NCBI GenBank assembly: GCA_028278335.1
Contig: JANQEN010000072.1
Span: 1-52,362, forward strand
DNA length: 52,362 bases
Reading direction: 5' to 3'
From: Chitinivibrionales bacterium
GTDB taxonomy: Bacteria > Fibrobacterota > Chitinivibrionia > Chitinivibrionales > JANQEN01
Shown here piece after piece: positions 1-7,600 of the stretch. Each line of letters opens with the position of its first letter. Position 1 is the first letter of the stretch. The notes under the pieces are model-generated. The model saw only the letters and a list, made by a program, of their open reading frames with translations. It was not told the DNA's origin and did no database searches. The position numbers and the translations under genes are program-made.

Positions 1-145
1 GCAGAAGTGCAAGATTATGATTTAGTAAGACTTGAAGGTTTTGAAGGGCATATCTACAAGGTGATATGGCCGAAAAGCCTGAAAGTCTTAATGGACATAG
101 GATTGTACTTATGCGCTACTTCCTATTGCATAATCTGGGTTTAAA
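1..145. repeat. MITE-like hairpin repeat, family 1, copy 1 (cut by window edge)
   Basis: This is the 3' part of a dispersed element of about 174 bp that recurs at 2320-2493, 18565-18740 and 43273-43446. It ends in TAATCTGGGTTTAA, the inverted terminal sequence shared by all copies; the other end lies outside the window. The left half (GCAGAAGTGCAAGATTATG) pairs imperfectly with the right half, so the whole element can fold on itself. No reading frame is conserved inside it. It is probably a non-autonomous miniature element. Confidence 0.8.
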
Positions 146-621
146 CTGTTGTAGTCAAATGTATGGTACAGAATTGGAAAATGAGGAGGAGGGGGATTGT
201 ACGCTCATTGTCGCGTAAGTAGTCATGAGGGATTTTAAGGCTACTTGTCCATAGGATAAATGGTTTTCCTTAATGTACTCAACTTTCAGAAAAATACTTA
301 CTACACCAGTAACACCTTGTTATTAAATAAGGTTGGGGATTTGGAATTGTTCTATATGGCTGGGTAATTATTCCTACATATTTATCTATGCGCGGATAAG
401 TTATAGTAATAAGAGAACCTTGTCTATAAATAGGATAGCTCAAATTATTAATGGAAAAGAGGAGTAAGGAATTGAGTCTGTTGATGAGTATGGATACATA
501 GTTCATTTTTAAAGCCCCTTGTTCTGTGAATACTTTATCCCTCTTTTGTATCATAGCACAGAAAAGTCCTTAAATCCTCCTTAAAAGGTCCTTAGAAAGT
601 CCTTGTTAGGTTTAAGTTACC
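146..621. other. Intergenic stretch without a supported gene
   Basis: The only long frame (554 down to 279, minus strand, 91 codons) has no ribosome binding site and no clear family match, so it is not called. Its start (VFTEQGALK) faintly recalls the FTEQG motif of phage ORF6N-type proteins, so it could be a decayed remnant. Otherwise the stretch holds a short 11-bp tandem repeat at 561-604, listed separately. Confidence 0.4.
561..604. repeat. Four tandem 11-bp units ending in CCTT
   Basis: Four consecutive 11-base units, GAAAAGTCCTT, AAATCCTCCTT, AAAAGGTCCTT and AGAAAGTCCTT, follow each other without gaps. The period is close to one helical turn. The array lies just downstream of the acyltransferase gene. 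It could be a phased protein-binding site or simple slippage; nothing else in the sequence decides. Confidence 0.6.
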
Positions 622-1221
622 CTATTCCTCTTCCTCAATACTCCCAACAACCTTTGCTGGATTACCCGCCACAATAGCATTGGCAGGAACACTCTTGGTC
701 ACAATACTCCCGGTTGCCACAATAGAGTTCTCACCTATAGAGACTCCCTTGAGTATAGTTACGTCATGACCGATCCAAACATTGTCAGCAATATGAATTG
801 GTTTGATCTCCGAGAGATAGATGGAGTGACTTGCTTTGCCTAACACCTGATCTTTACGTTGCTTGGGTGAAATAGGGTGGGAATTGTTGTCATGGAAGTC
901 GACATTGTAGGAAATTTGACAATATTTGCCAATGGTTACCTCCTTGGTACACTCAATGCGCAATCCGCTTATTGCCGTATAATCGCCTATTGTCAAAATT
1001 CCGTTTTCGTGGATGTTAAACTCAACCTTACCCAAAACAACATTATTGCCAATGGATAACTGTTCCTTTTTACGGTTTGTCCACTTGGCATGCACAAAAA
1101 GCTTTACCCTTTTACCAACATGTGCTGTTTTTTTTAGCATATGTAGTTGATACTTATTGTAAAACCAGCGGACAAACCAGAATAGTGCATAGGCTGGATC
1201 GCGGATTATCTCTTTTTTCAT
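622..1221 (-). CDS. Hexapeptide-repeat (LbH) acyltransferase
   Basis: About 199 residues with a left-handed beta-helix built from imperfect [LIV]GxxxxI hexads (SIGNNVVLG, TIGDYTAISG, TIGKYCQIS) and the C-terminal pattern IADNVWIGHDVTILKGVSIG, then IVAGNPAKVVG. This is typical of acetyltransferases of the Maa/WbbJ/CysE-like fold that acylate sugars using acetyl-CoA. The conserved histidines of the DNNSHPIS segment fit the active site. The N-terminal 50 residues are hydrophobic/basic and resemble polysaccharide-associated members. ATG at 1221 is chosen because AAGG sits 8 bases upstream; a TTG at 1227 is the alternative. The gene stands alone, so the acceptor sugar is unknown; a role in surface glycan modification is inferred. 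Confidence 0.85.
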   Translation of the reverse strand: MKKEIIRDPAYALFWFVRWFYNKYQLHMLKKTAHVGKRVKLFVHAKWTNRKKEQLSIGNNVVLGKVEFNIHENGILTIGDYTAISGLRIECTKEVTIGKYCQISYNVDFHDNNSHPISPKQRKDQVLGKASHSIYLSEIKPIHIADNVWIGHDVTILKGVSIGENSIVATGSIVTKSVPANAIVAGNPAKVVGSIEEEE

Positions 1222-1372
1222 ACTCAATACCTTGATATCATAATTTCATACTCTTAATTATATGACCTTATTATACCATATAAAAAGTGTATTTTCTTTT
1301 TGTTTTACACGGTGTTGTCCTAGGCGGAACTCGAAGGTGGACGAACAGTTATATGAATTTCATTGATGGGAA

Positions 1373-1408
1373 ATGGATACACATGGGAGAAATACCATGT
1401 GTATCCAT
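1373..1408 (-). terminator. Hairpin downstream of the secreted-protein gene
   Basis: A perfect 14-bp inverted repeat (ATGGATACACATGG / CCATGTGTATCCAT) with an 8-base loop begins about 10 bases after the stop codon of the minus-strand gene ending at 1418. Only a short T run follows on the minus strand, so termination strength is uncertain. Confidence 0.55.
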
Positions 1409-1417
1409 AATTCATAA

Positions 1418-2197
1418 CTACTGAGTTACAATCTTAATAGTCTTTTTTGTTATACTTGCCGATTTCTTAGTGATAGCCTTATTGGCCCACTTCAGCCATT
1501 TGCCCTTTTTGTCAACCATGTCCACATGGTCATCACCCAGTTGGCCACGAAAGGGGAGTCCCGACTTCTTAGGGGCAAAGTCATCCATTTTGGGAAACTT
1601 TAAATCCAAGATAGTCTTTCCATTGTCACCTACAAGTCCGTAGGTAAAGTTCATGCGAACTGTTCCACTATAGCGATCACCGACTATAAGATTTTGCGTT
1701 TCAATGGAAGAAGCTTTGGCAGTGATATAGATACAAGCGGCAGCATCAACCTCAAGAGCCTTACAGAGAGCACCGATTTTCTGAAGCAGATCTTCCTGTG
1801 GATTAGCCCGAGAGTCTTTGGTAAGCGAAATCATGCCTAAGGGTATTGTTGGCATGGTGCTTTGAGAAACATTGTTTCCCACATCTCTGCTTTTTTCTGA
1901 GGAGACAAATTCTGTATAGGCTGGATTGTCTTTATAGGTGTCGAGGGAAATTATTTCCCAGTTGGGTACCTGACCAAGACTTTTACTGAATTGTGCATAG
2001 GTCGCATCAATGACTTTGTTGCGAAAGGATACATTACGTTCTCGATCATCACCAAGACGTTGCATGGTGACCGATAGAATGATTACCTTTTTAACGGTTT
2101 TTAGTTTTTCTAAATCATACTTTTTTCTTGCCAAAACAATACTTGACATAAGAAATAGCGCAATAGTGATACAAGCGGTGATACGGTGCAGTTTCAT
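1418..2197 (-). CDS. Secreted protein of unknown function
   Basis: 259 residues. The first 23 (MKLHRITACITIALFLMSSI then VLA) form a signal peptide with a likely signal-peptidase I site after VLA, so the protein is exported. AAGGAAGG lies a few bases before the ATG. No family is recognised. The mature part has a regular alternation of hydrophobic strands (KVIILSVTM, AACIYITAKAS, SGTVRMNFTYGLVG) suggesting a mixed alpha/beta periplasmic domain. The C-terminus is lysine-rich (KKSASITKKTIK). It stands alone between an acyltransferase and a MITE copy and is followed by a hairpin. Confidence 0.8.
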   Translation of the reverse strand: MKLHRITACITIALFLMSSIVLARKKYDLEKLKTVKKVIILSVTMQRLGDDRERNVSFRNKVIDATYAQFSKSLGQVPNWEIISLDTYKDNPAYTEFVSSEKSRDVGNNVSQSTMPTIPLGMISLTKDSRANPQEDLLQKIGALCKALEVDAAACIYITAKASSIETQNLIVGDRYSGTVRMNFTYGLVGDNGKTILDLKFPKMDDFAPKKSGLPFRGQLGDDHVDMVDKKGKWLKWANKAITKKSASITKKTIKIVTQ

Positions 2198-2319
2198 GAA
2201 AAACCTTCCTTTGTTGTACGTTAAACGAATACCGATCCAATGTTGGAAAGGCGCTTAAAATAAATGAAATGACGCACAGAGGGAGGAAAGGTACTTTAAA
2301 TAATGTGCACTAAATCAAA

Positions 2320-2493
2320 TTTAACCCAGATTATGCAGTAGGAGTAGATGCAGAAGTGCAAGATTATGATTTAGTAAGACTTGAAGGTTTTGATGGGCAT
2401 ATCTACATGGTGATATGGCCGAAAAGCCTGAAAGTCTTAATGGGTATAGGGTTGTGCTTCTGCGCTACTTCCTATTGCATAATCTGGGTTTAA
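2320..2493. repeat. MITE-like hairpin repeat, family 1, copy 2 (complete)
   Basis: A complete copy bounded by TTTAACCCAGATTATGCAGT and its inverse ending CATAATCTGGGTTTAA. The two halves are imperfect inverted copies (GCAGAAGTGCAAGATTATG against the complement of the region before 2470), meeting near 2405 at a loop of about 8 bases. It lies between the stop codon of the YopT-like gene (2513) and the start of the secreted-protein gene (2197), so it may act as a transcript boundary. Confidence 0.85.
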
Positions 2494-2512
2494 TGGGTAT
2501 ATCCGTATTTTA

Positions 2513-3163
2513 TTAGGCGAGTGTCATGATGTTAATGTTAACAGAGGAAGAACTTGAACTGATTCCTTCAAAATCCTCATCATCCTCAGGAGCATAAATC
2601 TTCAGAAGCTTTGCAAATTCCTCTCCCTTACCCTCAAAATATTCACCTTCATTGGGATCAAAATAGAAGTATGCACCCTCTTTGTATCCCAGTGCAATAG
2701 CATGAGAATGGTTTACTAAAGGTTTTTCTACATCTGGGGTGTAAGACATGGAGAGTATGGCTCCCAGTTTCGTTTCTGATTTGGAACAGAGCGCAACCAA
2801 CTGCTCAAACTTGTCCTTTAATGCACTCATCACGCCACCACCGGAAAGTTTTTTTAAACCAAATTTACCAATGAGCTTCTCTCTTGCTTTTGGATTAAAT
2901 GAGACACTCCCCTTAATGAGGGCCTCTTTTTGATAGGCTATGTATTTGTCAATACACTCCTTGGCTGTGGTGTACTTGTACATCTCAACATCGCGTTCTT
3001 CACAGTCGTTAAAAAACAGGGACAACCACTTCATTGCCAGAGCATCACACACGCCGTTGTCCACGTATTTTTCATCATCATAGTCCTCACCCTCATGCTC
3101 TTTAATCTTATACTGGACTATAACAGTTGATTGATAGTATTGCCACACTTTACCCGGTTCCAT
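2513..3163 (-). CDS. YopT-like (peptidase family C58) cysteine protease domain protein
   Basis: 216 residues, start fixed by AAGGAGG four bases before ATG. Three blocks match the papain-like C58 (YopT/AvrPphB) family: DNGVCDALAMKWL with candidate nucleophile Cys39, HSHAIALGY with His154, and FYFDPNEGEY with Asp169. The spacings (115 and 15 residues) are close to those known for YopT. No signal peptide or membrane segment is visible, so it is either cytosolic or exported by a signal-independent route. A run of six serines precedes the C-terminus. Known members are mostly host-directed effectors or toxin domains; here no secretion system or immunity gene is adjacent, and the target is unknown. 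It is flanked by a MITE. Confidence 0.7.
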   Translation of the reverse strand: MEPGKVWQYYQSTVIVQYKIKEHEGEDYDDEKYVDNGVCDALAMKWLSLFFNDCEERDVEMYKYTTAKECIDKYIAYQKEALIKGSVSFNPKAREKLIGKFGLKKLSGGGVMSALKDKFEQLVALCSKSETKLGAILSMSYTPDVEKPLVNHSHAIALGYKEGAYFYFDPNEGEYFEGKGEEFAKLLKIYAPEDDEDFEGISSSSSSVNINIMTLA

Positions 3164-3463
3164 AGGTCCTCCTTGGTAATGATATTCAAAAAGTGATGTA
3201 TATATTGATTGTCAATGAGATGATTAAACATTAACCTCACTGTACTGTAATATAGTAATCTTACTACAGTTTACAAAGCAATTATCGGGAGGGGAAATGG
3301 GAACGGTTTTGGTTAAACTATGTGCCATGTCAATAAGGGTTGGATATAAAAGTGTTATAGCATAGTTATATTTGAATACTTTATGTCAGTATCACATAAT
3401 TAAGGTAGCTATACACCTTGCATATAATTAAGATATCTGTGATTTTGATAATTAGTTTTTTCT
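3164..3463. other. Divergent intergenic region, 300 bp
   Basis: The region separates two divergently transcribed genes. It contains an interrupted palindrome at about 3244-3270 (ACTGTAATATAGTAA / TTACTACAGT), roughly 80 bases upstream of the YopT-like gene start, which might be a regulator site. No gene or RNA is visible. Confidence 0.35.
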
Positions 3464-4255
3464 GTGGGATGTGTTACTATGCTTGCTGTAGTTGATGTAC
3501 CAGAATACCTTTCTACATTGAATAGGAAATGCCAAAAATTGTCCCTGCAGTTGTTAGCGCTTTTTGGTGATAAAGGTACACTATATCAAATTCCTGGTAA
3601 TCAGGATATCCTCAAGAGACCACCGGGGTTCATCTTTGTCAATGATGGCTTTTATAAGTTTTATCATGGCGAGAAACTGATACGACTCTATGCAAAAAAT
3701 GACTCGCTGTGGATACAAGATAATGCCACCTTTAGTGACTGTCAGTTAGCCTGTGAATTTGGTAGTGAAATAACCGTGGTAGATTCCCAGGATGTTTATA
3801 AAACCTTGGCTAAAGAGAATACTGTACAGAAATTATGGCTTACCTGGCAAGAGCTTGACACACAGGTTATGCGACTCTTAAGCACCCTCTACATCGAAGA
3901 AAAATCTACTCCAAACATTGCCATAACTACGGCAAAAAAAGGTGATGTGATTATTAGAGAGGGGGACAAACCAGATAAGATATACATCATGGTCGATGGT
4001 AGAGCTGAGGTAACTAAGGGTGGAACAAAAATTGGTATGATTGAACCAGAGGAAGTGTTTGGAGAGATAAGCTTCTTTGCTGACTTACCGCGAACCTGCA
4101 CGGTTACTGCCTCATCAGACTGTCTCATCCAGGAAATGAGTTACGATGATTTTCTTAAATGTATTCCCACCCGTCCAAAATTGATCATGACCTTATCAAA
4201 ATCACTTTCCAATCGCATTGTAAAGCTCGATGAAGAGTTGGCGGGAAAGAGTTAA
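3464..4255 (+). CDS. Cyclic-nucleotide-binding-domain protein (no DNA-binding domain)
   Basis: 263 residues. The C-terminal part (about 150-255) is a cAMP/cGMP-binding beta-roll: KKGDVIIREGDKPDKIYIMVDGRAEV, then FGEISFFADLPRTCTVTA, which is the phosphate-binding cassette with the FGExSFFxxxPRTxTV pattern and its key Glu and Arg. Unlike CRP/FNR regulators there is no helix-turn-helix after it. The N-terminal 140 residues are of unknown fold. It is probably a cytoplasmic signal sensor or a partner of another protein. Start is uncertain: GTG at 3464, or ATG at 3479, which has GGGA nine bases upstream. Confidence 0.85.
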   Translation: MGCVTMLAVVDVPEYLSTLNRKCQKLSLQLLALFGDKGTLYQIPGNQDILKRPPGFIFVNDGFYKFYHGEKLIRLYAKNDSLWIQDNATFSDCQLACEFGSEITVVDSQDVYKTLAKENTVQKLWLTWQELDTQVMRLLSTLYIEEKSTPNIAITTAKKGDVIIREGDKPDKIYIMVDGRAEVTKGGTKIGMIEPEEVFGEISFFADLPRTCTVTASSDCLIQEMSYDDFLKCIPTRPKLIMTLSKSLSNRIVKLDEELAGKS

Positions 4256-4272
4256 CCTATATATTGATTCTA

Positions 4273-4500
4273 AGTAACTACTCAGGTATAAAAATAATTG
4301 TCATTCCCGCATGCTTTTAGCGGGACCACGAAATGAAATGTAGTAGCCTGCAATCTTAAGCTTGCATACTACTTGACCGTCATTGTCATTTCATTCTCAA
4401 GCATAGGGTGGAAAAACCTATCGTTTTTTTCCATTGTAGTTTTTGTGCTTTTCCGCGTACTTTAAAAGGGAATCAATAGTGGTGCTCGAATCACCTGATG
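4273..4500. repeat. Family 2 palindromic repeat, decayed copy
   Basis: The left half begins AGTAACTACTCAGGTA and contains GTCATTCCCGCATGC and GCGGGACCACG, matching the left half of the complete copy at 21011-21218. The right half is replaced by unrelated sequence, so this copy is truncated or rearranged. It sits between convergent genes. Confidence 0.65.
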
Positions 4501-4507
4501 ATTTATT

Positions 4508-4690
4508 GTAGCTACTCAGGTCTCCTTATTTATGAAGCCCTGAAGCCGTCATTCCCGCATGTTTTTAGCGGTAATCCATTGATATCTTCGCAAAAAAATT
4601 AGATTACAGGCTACTTCGCTGCGCTCCGTGGTCCGGCTTAAAAGCATACCGGAATGACAAATTTATTGAGGGTGCCTGATTAGCTACTAT
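4508..4690. repeat. Family 2 palindromic repeat, second copy
   Basis: Begins GTAGCTACTCAGG and ends with the near-inverse CCTGATTAGCTAC. Internally CGTCATTCCCGCATG pairs with GCATACCGGAATGACAA, and the right arm contains TAGATTACAGGCTACTTCGC. The copy lies tail-to-tail between the cyclic-nucleotide-binding gene and the CARDB gene, where it could terminate both transcripts. Confidence 0.75.
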
Positions 4691-4699
4691 TATAGACCC

Positions 4700-7600
4700 C
4701 TACTCTCCTCCAGGTACTACTTCAAAGGGTGGTGGTAAAAGGGTATTGTTCGTCTCATCCGATTCATTGATTTTTTTGTTGAAATTAGCTTCAATAAAGA
4801 CCCCATGCCAACCAGCTATAACAATGGTTTCATCGCGGGTTATTTCAACTGATTCTCCTGCAGCAAGGGCTGGTACCGTTAGCGCTGGCGGTGATGTTTC
4901 TTGACCAATAACAAGAAGTGCTTCGCTTGGACCGGCATCTCCCTCTCCAATGTTCATCACTTTAAAAGCTAGGGTGGTAACCTCTGTTGTGGTTGGTAAA
5001 GAGGGATTCACATAAAATGATTGTTCGAGGATAATTAAATCGGGAAGCTTTGCCTCGGAAACATCAAATTCAAAGGAGCTTTCATTGTTGTTTTCCAGAG
5101 ATTCATCTACCTTCTCGTCAACATCGATTTTTGTGTAGGCCACAATATTTTTACCTGCTGTGGTGATTGTCTTCTTGTAAGTAACCTCATGGGTTGCGCT
5201 TGAAGCCAGTGAGGGGATTGCAAAATCAGGTACCGCATCACTACCAATTTTTAAAGCCAAACTACAGGCTGCTGCACTGGCTGGGCCATTGTTCTTTACA
5301 ATAATAGTAAAGGTGATTTCATCAGTGGTCGTTGGATCGTCCGGTGACTTTTTAAAGGTGTCTATGGTTAGGTCCGGCTTTAATGGTGCACTAACCTTAA
5401 AATTGAGGGTGTCCTTATTATTCTCTTCATTTGTTTCTGCTATTACATTGTTGAGATCCACAAAGGTGATTGCCCGATAATTGGTCACTGAGGTGAGTGT
5501 CTCTTTACGAATAATCGTATGGGTTGCACCTGGTGCAATAGGAGGAACGTGATAGTGCGGAGAGGTTGCTTCACCAACAATTTCAACCTGCAGACTGCAC
5601 TCCGGTGAAGTTAGATTTGCATTGTTTCGAATCACTGTGGTAAAGGTAATCTCATCAGTTGTGGTTGGAGAAAGAGGCGACATTGTAAAGGATTGAATTG
5701 CTAAATCGTGAATAATTGGGTCAACAACAGGAAAGTCTAAGGTGTCTCGATTATTCCTCTCTGAAGATTCTAAAACAACATTACCAGTGTCAACAAAGGC
5801 AATTGCTCGGTAGGCTTGGGCAAAGCTGTAGTTTAGAGTTCGGGTAACGGTGTCACGCTCTCCATAATTAAGTGCTCTTATACTAAAGGCTGGTGGTGTA
5901 GCATCACCGGGAACCTTCAAGGTTAAATCACAGGGATCTGATCTACCAAAATCATCATTTATCACTACTGCAGAAATGGTAAAATCACTTCCCGTAACTG
6001 GTGCTGCCGGTGTCGTATAGAAGAACTCCACAAAGAGATCGGCTCGATCTGCGGGGGTAACCGAGAATATCAGCGAGTCAAGGTTATTGGCCTCATTGGT
6101 CTCGATAACCTCACCATCCGCATCAATATTGGCAATGGCTAAATATGTGAGTGCAATGGGCAAGAGCATCTTTCTTGTTCTGGTATAGGTTGCTCCCACA
6201 GCTATAGCTGGGATATCATACTTCGGTGGCGTAGATTCCCCGCCCACCTTTAAGGAAAGTTTACAGGGAGTAGATACAGCTGGCCCATTATTGCGTACAC
6301 GAATTGAGAAGGTGATCGAATCATCGGTTGTTGGACTTCCTGGTGTTTTTGTAAGAGCATCAATGGTCAGATCCGGTCGTGGTGGAGGACTGACAGAAAA
6401 AATGAGTGAGTCCAGATTATTAGTTTCATTGGTCTCGATAACCGTACCATCCACATCAACATGGGCAATGGCTAAATAGGTGAGTGCAATGGGCAAGAGC
6501 ATCTTTCTTGTTCCGGTATAGGTTGCCCCCACAGCTATAGCTGGGATATCATACTTCGGTGGCGTAGATTCCCCACCCACCTTTAAGGAAAGCTTACAGG
6601 GAGTGGATACAGCTGGCCCATTGTTGCGTACCCGAATAGAGAAGGTGATCGAATCCCTTGTTGTTGGGCTTGCCGGCGTCTTTGTAAGAGCATCAATGGT
6701 CAGATCCGGTCGTGGTGGAGGACTGACCGAGAATATCAATGAATCGAGGTTGTTTGTTTCATTGGTTTCACGAACCACACCATCCACATCAACATGGGCA
6801 ATGGCTAAATAGGTAAGTGCAATAGGTAGCAGCATCTTCCGCGTTCTGATATAGGTCGCTCCTGCAGCCATGGCTGGTATATCATACTTAGGCGGCATAG
6901 ATTCCCCACCCACCTTTAAGGAAAGTTTACAGGGAGTGGATACAGCTGGCCCATTGTTTCGAACTCTAATTGAAAAGGTAATTGAGTCTCGAGTGGTTGG
7001 ACTGGCCGGTGATTTGTATAGTGTGTCAATAGTCAGATCTGGTCTAGGTGGTGGGCTGACCGAGAATATCAATGAATCGAGGTTGTTTGTTTCATTGGTT
7101 TCACGAACCACACCATCCACATCGATATTGGCAATGGCTAAATAGGTGAGTGCTATGGGTAAAAGCATTTTTCTTGTTCTTATATAGGTAGCTCCCGCAG
7201 CCATGGCCGGAATATCATACTTTGGTGGCATAGATTCTCCACCTACCTTTAAGGAGAGTTTACAGGGTGTAGATACAGCTGGTCCATTGTTTCGAACCCT
7301 AACAGAAAATGTGATTGAGTCTCGGGTTGTGGGCGATGCCGGTGATTTATAAAGAGTGTCAATGGTTAGGTCTGGCCGTGGTGGAGGGCTGACCGAGAAT
7401 ATCAACGAGTCAAGATTATTGGTTTCATTTGTCTCGATGACCTCACCATCCACATCGATATTGGCAATGGCTAAATAGGTGAGCGCTATGGGTAAAAGCA
7501 TTTTTCTTGTTCTTATATAGGTAGCTCCCGCAGCCATGGCCGGAATATCATACTTTGGTGGCATAGATTCCCCGCCCACTTTCAGAGAAAGTTTACATGC

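Noticed and set aside
279..554. 91-codon minus-strand frame with a faint ORF6N-like start (VFTEQG)
   Set aside because: No ribosome binding site, short and no convincing family match; at most a decayed remnant.
877..1059. Plus-strand frame inside the acyltransferase gene
   Set aside because: Antisense to clear hexapeptide-repeat coding sequence.
4273..4690. Small RNA or CRISPR in the palindromic region
   Set aside because: Explained by two copies of the family 2 repeat seen complete at 21011-21218.
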